A stretch of 64,000 nt of DNA. Origin: Camillea tinctor (lineage: Eukaryota > Ascomycota > Sordariomycetes > Xylariales > Xylariaceae). How positions within the stretch are numbered: position 1 is the first letter of the stretch; each line of letters opens with the position of its first letter. Made by a program: the position numbers and the translations under genes. Shown piece by piece: positions 48,268-59,827 of this stretch. The stretch spans positions 620,001 to 684,000 of the forward strand of contig MU394064.1 of the NCBI GenBank assembly GCA_022578605.1, written 5' to 3'. The notes under the pieces were generated by a model that made no database searches, was not told where the DNA came from, and saw nothing but the letters and a program-made list of their open reading frames with translations.

Positions 48268-51200
48268 ATGCTTTTATTGGAAGCATTGAAAGGCCCCAAT
48301 GCTTGGTTCCCGAATTTCGTAATCTTTAGTTCGTGTGGTCTTGGGGCTCAAGTATATCAAAAGTGACTAACTATGTTAGGACTTGGATGGACATGATGCC
48401 TATCCATATTTCAACACTCACGAAATTCTGATGCCCGAGGGTTACAAACGCCTACTTCCTGCCCCTACGCAGCCATCTGGCTCTGGCCAAGCACAGCCAG
48501 AGGCATCGTCGTCTTCAGCTCTGCCACAAGGTACTGGACCTCCTTTAAAAAGGCGGGTCGTATCGAAGGCGGCGTGCAATAGCTGCAGGATCAAGAAAAC
48601 CCGCGTATGTCAAACCAAGCCATCTCTAAGTCATATTGTTCTCACAGTCGGTCTAGTGCGATGGGAAAAGGCCAACTTGCACCGCGTGCCTTCGTGCTGG
48701 GCTAGAGTGTAATTATGTGACCGCTTCTAGTGATGAGACGCCGTTTAGGGCTCTAAAACGGGAGGTCGAGACACTTCGGAAAACGTCAGACGACATGCTA
48801 GAATTGTACGAGTTGTTGAGGACTGTGCCTGATTCTACCGCCCTAGACATCTTAAGGCGGCTCAAGTCTATAAGGCCTTCGGCCGAAGGGGCGGATCATA
48901 TTGCGGAAATTCTAGCGGTGGTCAAGCAAGAGCTCGAAAATGATCCTCCATTATTTGCCAAAGTATCCAACCGACATCTGATAGAAAACCTACGGCCTTC
49001 AATACGAGACAAGGCCGAATTTGAGCTTATGATGCGCTGCCCAGCCGTTTACCCAACCCAAGTCCCAATCGAAGTCTTATTCATCAACCTAGCAGACATG
49101 CTAAGACCACGCACTCTAGGCCATGGGGAGACAGATTTAAGGTCGTGCGAATCTCTTTTCCCGGATGCGTCCTGTAATAGAAGTGACTCGTAGCTAATAC
49201 GCGTAGACAGTACGAGGCAGAATGTGGAACTCAGCTCCGGGGATACTCCAACACCTACGTCCTCTGTAGGCGGATTTAGCGGAAGCACTCCCGATAGCCG
49301 AGCGACCCCAGGCTCAGAGCCTAACAATCCCATACGAACTATTTCAAAGGCTAAGTCTCACGGTTCCTTAATGCAGTTCGACAATCGTTTAGAGGCTCTG
49401 GTGATCTCCAGATGGACCAATGTTCCCATTTCAAATGAACTAGCGGCTAGTCTTATATCGTTCTACCTTGAGACCGCTTACCGATGGTGTCCTCTATTTG
49501 ATGCTGACTTATTTCTCGATGGTTTACTCTCCGGAACAACCCCTTTCTGTTCTCGTCTGCTCGTTAGCTCTCTACTTAGCTGGGTATGCGTAAGTGTCAA
49601 AAAAACAAAAACAACATGTGCTGAGAATCTCGGTAATGGGAGCGTGAGCCTAATGGTTGGTATGCTATAGCAAAGTCATTCAAGCTTGCAGTCCGAAGTC
49701 GCTTCTCTCGCTCTAGCTTTTGAATCCGAAGCCGAAGAGTTGTGGCAACTGGAGAAACATACAAATACGCTGACAGCGGTGGCGGCAGCTCAACTTCTCA
49801 GCAACGCAGCAGCGTTCCGAGGAAGAGAAGAGTTCTCAAATCATTGCTTGGAGGAAGGAATACTGATGGGACAACGTAGTAAGCTTTTCTTTTTAAAAGA
49901 ATGTCCTCTATTCCTCTCTTATAGTGTGTCTCGGGAGCGGGGACCCGACTGCTTATGCTAGCTCGTCTTGTATGAGCCGTTATTCCCGAAACCTACCTTA
50001 CGAGCCCAAATCAGTTCCGAGATGTCGAGAATTAACTCCCTTTTTTTCCATCACAGTGGGCCTCTTTGGGGTGAAATCCCAAGACACTTCGGCCCTGGCC
50101 TGGCTGAACCATCAACAGGATTGGCTCCGCGCCGCCTGTCATACGTCATGGGGCATCTTCATGTGCGTCTGGTAAGGAAGTTCTCACAGTAACATTGCTT
50201 GCATACTCGTAACCGATTGGGCTGGCTGATGCTCACACCAACAAGTATGCACTCCCTGCATGTAGACAGGGGGGTTATAGAAGCTCCTCCACTCCTCCCT
50301 ATGCCTGGGCAGTATCTCGAGACCCATGAACACTTACAGCATGCCCAACACCAATTGCGAACTCTAGTATCAACCAAAGTAGGCGATGTCTTCCAGCCCA
50401 TGTGCCATTTAGCCCTTATTATCCACGATATTGTTTGGACCTATTTCAATAAGGGTGACATGGTTCCAGTTGAGCGAGCAACCATCAACTTCGCAGAACA
50501 GACATATCTGAGGCTGTTCAAGTGGGCTGCTTCACTTCCAATAGAACTCGCCCGTGAGAACAACAGCGAGCACCCAACTTCAACCTTACGGTGAGGCTGC
50601 CCAATTAACATACTTGCATACCAAGCCCACCCTCAGCCTAATTTATGTTATGCCGGGGCACTCTATATCTGTACCGTCTATGTGGTTTTTATGTACTGAT
50701 ACATCATTTTCTACATAGTATATACTTCCACTGCGCAGTTATAGAGCTTTTCCGGCCCTTTCTGCGCTTGGAAAAGGAACACAAGCCCATGCAGATACAT
50801 CATGTTACATCAGCCATAACCACCCCAAGAGAGATATATGCATCGTCAGTTAACCAGCTTAAACGGCTGATTCTCCTGCGCCGCACAGATTTGGACAACC
50901 CTTACGCATCAACCCCGTGGCATCTCGCATTTATATACTTAGCAAACGCGATGCTGCACGATACCGCCCGGTCAAACGACAACACGCAGGATCCGGAGTG
51001 CTATTTTTACTTTATGCTCTGCATAGCTGGGTGCCAGGACATGTACCAGCGATTTCGCGTGGTCGAATTGACTATCCTGGGCTTGCTAGCTATGGCGCTG
51101 CGCAACGGATTCCTAACTGCGACTGAGACGAACATAGCCCTGAAGAGCTTGCGTGAGATCGGCTCTCGTTACGAAAATGCAGCGGGTGCTGCGCAGGCTA

Positions 51201-51313
51201 GTTTTATGGTCGATCTTGATTTAGCCCTGACCAAGCCAAGAGAAGCCCAGGTGCAAGTCTTAGCGAGCCAATTTCATGAACTCGCCATGTTCGACGAGTT
51301 TACGGTCATGTAA
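48268..51313 (+). CDS. Zn(II)2Cys6 transcription factor 3
   Basis: Zinc-cluster regulator related to regulator 2. Proposed eight exons (48268-48318, 48380-48604, 48657-49141, 49211-49589, 49671-49878, 50057-50171, 50246-50590, 50719-51313), 800 residues. The cluster is C83-x2-C86-x6-C93-x6-C100-x2-C103-x6-C110, split by an intron before the third Cys as in regulator 2. LYELLRTVPDSTALDILRRL follows. Later splices rebuild LSWVCQSHSSLQSEVASLALAFE, GQRMGLFGVKSQ and LRIYFHCAVIELFRPFL, all expected in the middle region. Exon 1 is the weakest part: the DNA before 48380 has a stop in frame and a GACTAAC...TTAG acceptor, so a small upstream exon is needed, and ATG 48268 with donor 48319 is the best fit. 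A start at ATG 48431 is the alternative. Intron 5 (178 nt) could hide an alternative exon. Confidence 0.85.
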
Positions 51314-51743
51314 GAGGGGTGTTCTTTTTTTTTCTTTCGTCAATACACGTGCATAGGGACTATTCAACTTAGCATCCATTCTCTTTAGATGATTTTGAAG
51401 GGGAAATGGGGGAGGGGGATTGTCAAGCACACATTGTAGGAGTAGAGAGCCGCGGTCGTCAATCAGGATAAATGCATTCATATGGTGTTCGGGGATGATA
51501 CATGAAGCAGCGTCATTTATATACCTATCAATCGTTCGTTCATCTTATAGCTTCTAAAAATTCATTCTAGAAAAGAATCAATCATGGGACCGGTACCATC
51601 ATGAAAACCGAATAAATGTTTTGCATTTTATTTATTATTTATTTGAGACTTGCTACGTTAAATGCTTGTTGTATCTTCTCACCTCCAATCCCGGGTCCGA
51701 CAATACAATGCCCCGACTACGAAAATATTGCAAATTTGGCTTC
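51314..51743. other. Convergent 3' intergenic
   Basis: Short AT-rich 3' region between regulator 3 and the tyrosinase gene. No gene seen. Confidence 0.6.
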
Positions 51744-53295
51744 TCAAGCGTAAGTGTAGCAGAAGGGGCCGTCAACAATGCTGACGAGTTCACTGATCTT
51801 GTAAGGCTTTTCTGCGATCACGTATAAGTTTACCACATCGTCAAGTGTTGCCGCCTCCCTTCCACCCATCATAGATCTCGGGCCCTATAAATAGTTATTT
51901 AGAACCATTCTAATATAAAGCGTATTTAAGAGGACCCCCTTACTTGGATGACCTGCAGTCGACTTTCTAGATTCTGCATTTGCCAGATTGCCCACGTTCG
52001 GTCAATCATTGAGTGATGAAGCCCTTTTGGCAAGTTAGCACGCGCTGGAATCTCCAGTAACTGGGACATCGAGAAGTATCCCATAACGTAAATATAGGCT
52101 TACAGAATGCTGGGTCACCAGGCGATGTGAAGAAATCCCCCGCGGGGTCCCCAGCTATTGTGAAGTGACCCCCCGCATGGACCCCCATGCGTATTCCAGC
52201 AGCTTGCATTGTGTTCTGGAACGTCCCGATTGTTGTGGACGTTTGAATAAGGCTTACTATATCCTCGGTGCGGGTGTAGCGCGAGCTGAGATAGTTAGAG
52301 ATGTCGCGCCTAAGACAGCGTGGGTTATACCCGAACCCATCGGTTCGCGGGTTTGCTGGCGGCGCCGGTGTGATTGCGGGAGTAATAGGACTACGAGATG
52401 AGCAATGTAAGTAAAAGCCACACAAAAAAGGTACAGATCTTATCATTTACCCAAGGTTTGCTGTCATGCTGGGAAAATGCGTGTTAGTAGACACTTCGCA
52501 GATCAGTGCAATCCCAAGTAAGCATACTTCTTAAACGGCCCAGTCTGGACACAGCCTCCTCCGTTTCCCGCCGGTGTAAACCCACCCGACCCATGCTCTA
52601 TCTTCTCGCCATTTCCGCTCATACTGGTATCACTGCCATCGAAAATGGGAGATGACTCTGGGTCAGCTGCCCACCTTCCCCAATCCCAGTACTAATGAAG
52701 TAAAATCAGCAAATAAGATACACCAGACCGTCTCATAGCATAAGTACATACTGGCTGACTACCATTATAGCCGCACTCAGTGCGAAGGACATTCTCGTAG
52801 GCCCATGTGAAGTACCTATGCCACGACAAGAAGTTGCCCTATATTTCAAGTTATTACCCCGTCCAGTTGTAGACTTTTACCCCGATCCATTGAGGGTAAC
52901 GAACTGTACCGTGTATTGTTAGTGTCTGGTTGATGTGAACAGCCACGAAGTCGTCATATCGTGTCTTTGCCCCCGGGTACTGTGTTGAGTCTAGTTTCGA
53001 AGGACTTGTAGTCAAGCATAAAACAGCATCGATATAAGCTTTCTTCTCTGCAGGTTCGAGGTCACCCCTGATATGTCTCAGCCTATGATCACATATCAAT
53101 AATCGGGATAAGCTATATTTACCATTCTTGTCGGACGAGTAAGTTGTCCTGAGTGCAAGTGGTTGACTTGGCAAGCTGGGCATCAAGAGATGCCTTCCCC
53201 TGGTCCCAGAGATCTGACACTGCATCCCCCGAAACCAAACTTCCTAAGATCGCCGCGTGTGCTAATATGCGCAATACACTCATCAGGATCGACAT
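51744..53295 (-). CDS. Secreted tyrosinase (type-3 copper oxidase)
   Basis: Hydroxylates monophenols and oxidises diphenols to quinones. Eight exons (53123-53295, 52905-53067, 52752-52838, 52528-52691, 52451-52468, 52104-52390, 51944-52023, 51744-51884) give 370 residues; exon 5 is only 18 nt and introns are 55-80 nt. Residues 1-23 are a signal peptide (MSILMSVLRILAHAAILGSL). CuA ligands are H102 (VAVHINQT), H110 (TIHGT) and H119 (FLSWHRYF). CuB ligands are H273 and H277 (GVHAGGHF) and the His pair H300/H301 (FWLHHSMIDRTW, recreated by a splice with an AAG acceptor). YWDWGRWAADPESSPIFDGS and GPFKNMTANLGP are typical of short secreted fungal tyrosinases. It ends GPFCYTYA, so there is no long self-inhibiting carboxyl domain. 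A TATA box (TATAAAA, minus strand, 53365-53371) lies about 70 bp upstream. Role in pigment or quinone-based defence is inference. Confidence 0.92.
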
Positions 53296-56086
53296 TTTGA
53301 AGTTGGTATAGGATGGGCTGAGAATTGGACACTAGTCAGGGAGACCAGCAACGAAAACAGCGTCTTTTATACATTTTTTTTCTTTTTTAGTTTTAATGTC
53401 TAGGGGAAGAGGGAATACCATGTCGACGCGATTTTTATCGGAACGGAAAAAGAACGGCCGCGCGTATTATTGCGTGAGACTGTGTGATGGTCTCCGGACA
53501 GGGTTGATGGACAAATCCTGAGTCTTGGTTATATGAGGGTATCCTGAGCTGGTGTCGCTCTTTAACCCGAAATGGTTTTGACGTACTGTTCGGCATGTAT
53601 GGTGCATGTAGCTATTTACACCCAACGTGGAACTTGGATATGAATAACGGCACATCCAAGAAGTCAGGAGTTGCGATACCTCGTCATTCATTCGCGTAGT
53701 GAATCTGGGGTCATTACCCGAGTCCAATTAGCCGCTAGAATGAGGACAGAGACTAGCCTTATAAGGATCCGGGCTCGGCTACCATTGGGCAGAGTTATAG
53801 TGTTTTCCATGCGAGGAAATAGTAAAAGATGACCGGATATATATGTGTTGGTCAAAAATATTGGTTCCTAGCAATTCCATTACCTACACAGAAGTCGGCA
53901 ATGAGATTACGCTCAGGGACAAATGTCGGTCCGTAACTATTCCAAAGTGGACACTACTAAGACATATGAGGTGTGAACACGTCTTTCCCCCGGTGGACCT
54001 GGGAAGTATTATATACGGCTCCTTCACAGAGAAAATTTACTTATTTCATGTCTAAGAGTTGAGGATGATAACCTAATAACCTATCCAGAATCGGGCCTAC
54101 TCATTTCTCTCGCTGAAGCCAAGGCGATGTTTACTTATGACAACGGCTTGAGGTTATCATTTACATACCATGAATAATGCAACTTGTCATAGCTATCCTG
54201 ATGTCGAGGTCCTATCCGCTACCAGGAGGTAAGTGATCAGTCAACACACTATCCCATCCTCTCTCTATCAGGAATTGAGCTGATCGGAAAGGGGGTAGAG
54301 AAATAATTAATGCGAAAGATCCGGCTAAGTGGGTTTCTGATAGTATCACGTTATACTTATATAGCATTCATTCATTACCACTAGCTCATTTTTCTCGCTT
54401 AAAGTTGGTTCTGGGCAGCATCCGCTCGATGAGCAAAACTATAAGATGAATAAGTTATCCTTGGATAGGGAGATTCTTCAATGTTGCTGAAATAGATGAT
54501 AAGGGGTATCTGCCAAGGTACAGGTCCTCTCATCATCCAGACATAGATAGTCACCTAATCAAGCAACCTCGTAACCTCATTTCAACAAATATATCTACAA
54601 AGCCCCGCTTTGGGTATCTAGATATGTGCACACATATTCTTGCTCAGGTATAATTACGCCGGCAAAATATGAGGTTATACAGCTGCTGTTGTAGGGGCTC
54701 GTATAACTAGGGGACATATAATGAACTAGTATAATATATATGGCTTGCGCAGGCTTTATGAATAGGGGGAAGAGACACGACGTTTTCCTATCTCACAATT
54801 CTTAGTTGCGCTATGTTAGACTGAACGCATTTCTTCTGCTGATTTTACACATTTTTTTCTTCTTCTTTAAATATGATAGTCAATTATATGTTGATCTCTT
54901 GGCACTTGATATTAATAATTCTCAGTGTCCAACGAGGCTGCGATGTTCCTGAATATTGACAACGTTTCTTGCTAATACCAACCACACCATGCTTATCAAA
55001 AGTTCTCCCATATTAAATAGAGAGTTTCTTTTGGATTACTTTATAGTTCCATTTTTATTTTACTAATCCATATTGACCTTTGGTTTAGAATCGCGAGAGC
55101 TTTTAGTGTGTCAACTTTGGCCTCTTAGATGATTGTCTTTTGTTATCAGGTAGGTAAGTTAAACTTCTTTTTGGCCTCAACAGTGATAATAGATTTCTTC
55201 AACTCTTCCTATTCTGGTAGTTTCTTCTTTGATTCAGACACTAGTGTGTAGTACAAAATACTGATCATATATCATTTCTCACATAGGACTAATTTTCCTA
55301 GTGCTTACAACCCACAAGGTGCAAAACTAATACATGGAGTTGTATGGAGTTTATACTGGTTCATCCCAATATAGTTGTACTAAACTTACAAGGGACTGGG
55401 GCACCGATAATGCACCGGGGTCAAAATTGACACTGTACTGACTCGTCGAATCAGAGTAAAGTAAATAATACATCTTATCTAGATTATCTATACGAATGGC
55501 GCGATAGATCTAATCTATCGCCTAGTTTGTCAACTAGTCTGAACGGATAAGAGCGGGGAAGCTGGATAGCTAAACTTAGTCATCCACATGCAATTAAGAA
55601 AATCTTCGATAGGGCATCACGAAGTGAGGGGAGGGCTTTTCTCCCATACACACGATATTTCATTTATATCGATTTCATATTTTGCTTGATTGAGAGGTGG
55701 AAGAGTATAGCAAGGGGACCGAGTACGTTACATAATACAGTTGTGTAGGAACAGCTCGAGCACTGCAGATTCAGTTAGTAAGTACGCCGGTATCACTTAT
55801 ACCGAAACCCCTTATTCACCTTTCTTCGTGTTATTCATCTTGAACATCCAACAACAACAAAATCAACATTAAACTTGACTATGTAGTAAGAAGAAATCAG
55901 TCTATTAGTTAATGGGTTTGATACACATGAAAAAGGGGGAAAAAAGAAGAAAAAAGAAATACTACCTACCTTATGCGAGACCCCTATATTAGAGCAATAT
56001 GGAGGGAATCGTAATTACCTATACATGACTAACATATTAACCAGCATCACTCTCTTGATTACTATCATCCTACCCTATTCTCAGGC
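53296..56086. other. AT-rich gene desert
   Basis: Nearly 2.8 kb with no supported gene. The first 80 bases are the tyrosinase promoter. From about 54000 to 56000 the sequence is AT-rich with dense stops in all frames and no recognisable transposon ends. It could be a decayed insertion or plain intergenic DNA. Confidence 0.5.
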
Positions 56087-57354
56087 ATGCCCCGAATGCC
56101 TTCCCCTCTCTGCGGGGCCCTGCCCCTGCCCTCTAGGCTGAAGGCCCTCCCACAGCCCGTGCTCAACATCATTGCGCTTTTGATCCTCGTCAACCTCATA
56201 GTCTGGGCCGTCGTCGGCATCGTGCTGCGCTACTACGCCGCCACGCTGGTCAGCTCGGCGGTGCTCGCGTACACGCTGGGCTTGCGGCATGCCCTCGACG
56301 CCGACCACATCAGCGCCATCGACCTGATGACGCGGCGGCTCATCGCTGCGGGCCAGCGCCCCGTCACCGTCGGCACCTTCTTCAGTCTCGGCCACTCCAC
56401 CATCGTGATTATCACGTGCGTCGTGGTGGCTGCCACGTCGGGCGCACTGCGCGACCGCTTCGACAACTTCCAGTACGTCGGCGGCATCGTCGGCACCAGC
56501 GTCAGCGCTGCCTTCCTCATCCTGCTGTGCCTTGGCAATGGCTGGGTGCTGTATCGCCTGGTGAAACGCCTACGTGAGGTGCTACGTGAGCCTAACCCGC
56601 ATCACCCCGAGGAGGAGGAAGATGGGGAAGGCGAGGCAGAGAGGAACTTGCAGCTAGAGGGTGCTGGATTCATGGCCAACGTGTTCCGGAAGTTGTTCCG
56701 CATCGTGGACCGCCCGTGGAAGATGTATCCCCTCGGAGTCCTGTTCGGGCTTGGGTTCGACACGAGCTCAGAGATTGCGATTCTAGGTATCGCGAGTCTT
56801 CAGGGGGCGCAAGGGACGAGCCTTTGGGTCATTCTAATTTTCCCCTTGCTATTTACTGGTATGTAACCCGAGGTCTTCTTAGTAATCTACTACGGAAGCA
56901 AGAAAAAAACAAAGGGATGTGGTCTCTGAACTCTTGCTAACGCATCTATCGACTAGCTGGCATGTGTCTTCTGGATACTACCGACGGTGCTCTCATGATG
57001 GCACTCTACACGTCTAAGGCGTTTGCCCGGGACACCGTAGCGATTCTATACTACTCAATTGTTCTCACAGGCATTACGGTCGTGGTGTCAGCATTCATAG
57101 GTATCATACAAATCCTCTCCCTAGTCCAGAACGTGGCAGAGCTGGAAGGTAATTTCTGGGACGGACTGAGCGCGATAAGTGACCATTTTGAGATCATTGG
57201 CGGGAGCATATGCGGACTCTTTCTGGTCGTCGGCCTAGGCTCCATAGTTGTGTATAAGCCCTGGAGACGGAGAATGGAGAGGCGGCACGTTGAGAGAATA
57301 CACTCTGATGATGCCGAAGGCGCTTTTCATGACGAAGAACCCGAGTCTCATTAA
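56087..57354 (+). CDS. Nickel/cobalt transporter, NiCoT (NicO) family
   Basis: Membrane importer of Ni2+ or Co2+, like fission-yeast Nic1, which supplies nickel to urease. Two exons (56087-56858, 56957-57354) around a 98-nt intron give 389 residues. The family signature in helix II, RHALDADHISAIDL, carries H68, D71 and H74 (HALDADH). Helix III has FFSLGHSTIV; the third conserved element LGFDTSSEIAILG lies near 227-239; TAGMCLLDTTDGALM is rebuilt by the splice. An acidic cytosolic loop (EEEEDGEGEAE) separates the halves. Seven to eight hydrophobic segments are visible. The ATG follows a TTCTCAG that could be a splice acceptor, so an extra small upstream exon cannot be excluded. Metal choice is not decidable; nickel is the commoner substrate in fungi. 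Confidence 0.92.
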
Positions 57355-57874
57355 TTTACACTATTCAAGAATGCGTAGGGTGAATAGGGGGCTGATATAA
57401 ACTTTACGAGCATGGCACTTGGGCAAGTTAGAATCTCGATTAGATCATTAGGCAAGATGTTTTTTTTAGGTCACCTAGATAATCACTCAAGAGAAAGTGC
57501 ATATAGAGAGATAGGAGTGAAGTCTCGTCATCATCATGGTAGCGCATAAGGAGTCTAACTAGACAGTTCGTGTACGTATATGAAATGTTCTCACTCTATG
57601 CTGCCCAACTAGGGACGGAGGGGGGAAAGGGCAAATCTTTCGTATTCTCGCGCAGCACATCCACAACGTTCTTAACAGACAACACCCCAGCGACCCCGGT
57701 GCTGCTAATGATCGGAAAGGGAAAAAATAACAACCCTTGCTGAATAAACCAAATGAGATGCAAACGTACGGAAGAGAAGTCCTGAAATGGGTATCCGAAC
57801 TCCTGCTAATATAATGCAACATAAATGAAAGTGGCATATCATGGGGAGGGAAATGGTTGGGAATGCCTATGTCG
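57355..57874. other. Convergent 3' intergenic
   Basis: 3' regions of the NiCoT gene and of the interrupted calpain-like gene. A leftward 177-codon frame overlapping the calpain tail in another frame is a shadow. Confidence 0.6.
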
Positions 57875-59377
57875 TTAAGAGGGGGTTTCCGCGGATGAGT
57901 CTGGTGTCCCCTTGGGGTTTGTTTGTGGATTGCAGTCCTGATTAGTTTCCGAGTTAGGGGTTGAGATAGGCGTTGAATCCGTAGAGTCAGATGTGTCAGA
58001 CTTAGCCGCGTCTGTAGCATCATTGTTGCCCTTGCCATCAGCATTAGACTCGTCGTCTTCTTCCGCCTCCGTATCGGCAGTGTTGCCGTCATCTTCCTCT
58101 TCTGCTACCTGATCTGCGTCTGCCGTCTTATCCTCGTCCTTGTCTACGATAATCTTCTGCTTCACCACGGCATTACCGTCGATGATCTCAACTTCGTCTG
58201 TGACTTTCTCAGTGTCCTTGTTCTTCTCGCGGTCACCTGCAGCATTCATCTGCGCGTTGTCAAGATCAGCACCGCCCTTTTGACCCATGCCTCCCTCAGC
58301 CAGCTCACCCCCCTCAATCACGACACGGAGGTCCATGTCTTCGTCCTTTGAGTAGACACGGAATCCTAGAATGCATATAGCATTCCAAGGATCCGGAAGG
58401 CTAGATTCACCATCGGTCTCTACAGCATTATCATTAGTGGCAGGCGGAGGAGCTGGGTTTGGTGTCCTCGGCTTCTTAGACATGTCATCTGACGAGTACA
58501 TCAGCTCCCAATCTTCAATTGGACTATCGGACGAGTCACAATCTGACGAATAGGCTGGAGGGGCTGGGGGATTCTTTTCATCGCTTTCCTTCTTAGCTTC
58601 GGGGGTAGCTGCATCAGCAGTCTTCTCATCAGGCTTCTTGTCATCTTTGGTAAGTTCCGATGTTTCACTCTTCGGTGTCTCCTTTGGCGTCTCGGTTGTG
58701 TTGGCCTCCGTGAGAGCTGGAGCCTGAGTTTCGGTTTGACTAATCTTGTCTTCACCAGCCTCGATCTTGTCAGTCTGAACTGCTGCGTCCTTCGGTTTTG
58801 CCTCTTCCTTCTTCTTGCGCTCGGCTTCCTCGGATTTCTTCTTCTCTGCCTCAACCTCTTCTTCTGCCTTCCTCTTTGCATCTTCTGCCGCTCGGCGTTT
58901 GTCGCGTTTTGCATGATTCTTTTTTGTCTGTTTCTTGGTAATTTCGCGACTCAGGTGCCGCTTTTCCCACATCTTGCGGCGCTCTTCCATACGGGATGTG
59001 CTTGCTTTCTTCTGATCCGACTTTTTGCGAAGTTTGGCGACTTGCTCGAGGTGCGCAACCCCCTTGCTATGAGCCAGATCGTAAGCATACCCAACCTGAG
59101 CGAGCTTTTCGTTCTCTTCTCGCTTGCGGCATTCATGCTTTACCACGTCCTCAACCGAGGGACCCTCGCTATTTCGCACAGCAACAACGCTGATAAAGAC
59201 CGAGTAGTTACCTGCTTCCATACATGGAAGCTCAATAGAAACTGATCGGTCCATCAGGTAGTTACCATGTGATCTGACAATATAATCCTCGCTATCTGGT
59301 CGTCCCTGCTCATGAACTCGGAAATGCAGTCGGAAATAGTATTGTCCACGCAAGCCCTTGTAATATCTATTGTCTAG
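57875..59377 (-). pseudogene. Calpain-like cysteine protease, 5' part cut off by LTR element
   Basis: Carboxyl-terminal 500 codons of a fungal calpain-like protease. The first residues (LDNRYYKGLRGQYYFRLHFR) and IVRSHGNYLMDRSVSIEL match the C2-like domain that follows the catalytic domain in these fungal calpains, and VGYAYDLAHSKG opens the long Lys/Glu coiled-coil tail. Near the end WNAICILGFRVYSKDEDMDL is a second conserved block, then an acidic Asp/Glu/Thr tail. The papain-like catalytic domain with Cys-His-Asn should precede this, but the open frame stops being calpain exactly at 59377/59378, where an LTR begins with TGTTACGA; beyond that the frame hits a stop within 20 bases. The missing part is expected to the right of the element, outside the window. 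The retained part has no stop or frameshift. First internal ATG is codon 42. Confidence 0.82.
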
Positions 59378-59756
59378 TGTTACGACCCACCATTACAAGT
59401 GGAGTCGCCGGAAACGGAACAACTGTTATTTCAACATGCAGTTGGCACTAACCATTCCTGGTACAAGAATGTAACCGTCGCCAACGTAACTAGCGTAACC
59501 AACGTCTTTTGGAGTTACGCATTACGCCTTTACGCCGACTACGCAAAAAGGTGTATATAAGTTAGCTGTAATTCTCTTATAGTCACTCGTTCTTTAGCTA
59601 TCAATTTAAGGCTTTATTCACTCTTTGGAATCACAGCGAGGGTCCCGCAAACCCCTCTAACGAGCACAACGTGAAATACTGAACCAACCTCGCCTCACTG
59701 TCTTATAAAGTCAAGATCAGCACGTGACCTACCTGTCATAAGGAGGGCTCGTTACA
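59378..59756 (+). repeat. 5' long terminal repeat, 379 bp
   Basis: Begins TGTTACGA and ends TCGTTACA, imperfect inverted termini with TG...CA. A TATA box TATATAAG at 59554-59561 should drive the element; T-rich AATTTAAGGCTTTATT downstream may serve 3' processing in the 3' copy. The left boundary is set by the sudden loss of calpain coding; the right boundary is set by the inverted terminus. The matching 3' copy is outside the window, so the exact right end is inferred. Confidence 0.7.
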
Positions 59757-59827
59757 CTTTGATAGCTCCTTGAACAGTGACCGACATTGGTTCAGAAGGA
59801 CCTAGAGACAGACAGTCCTAGGATAGT
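59757..59827 (+). other. Leader with possible primer-binding site
   Basis: Between LTR and gag. TGGTTCAGAAGG at 59788-59799 would pair with a tRNA ending ...GAACCA, but it lies 31 bases after the LTR, farther than usual. Self-priming is an alternative. Not decided. Confidence 0.3.

Noticed and set aside
48387..48422. ATG at 48387 as start of regulator 3
   Set aside because: It is in a different frame from the zinc cluster and soon meets a stop; an upstream exon with the TTAG acceptor at 48379 fits better.
49921..50040. Extra exon inside intron 5 of regulator 3
   Set aside because: The frame is open after a TATAG acceptor, but direct joining to 50057 rebuilds the conserved GQRMGLFGV segment; left as an alternative only.
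37548..53295. Secondary-metabolite gene cluster
   Set aside because: No polyketide synthase, peptide synthetase, terpene cyclase or similar backbone is present.
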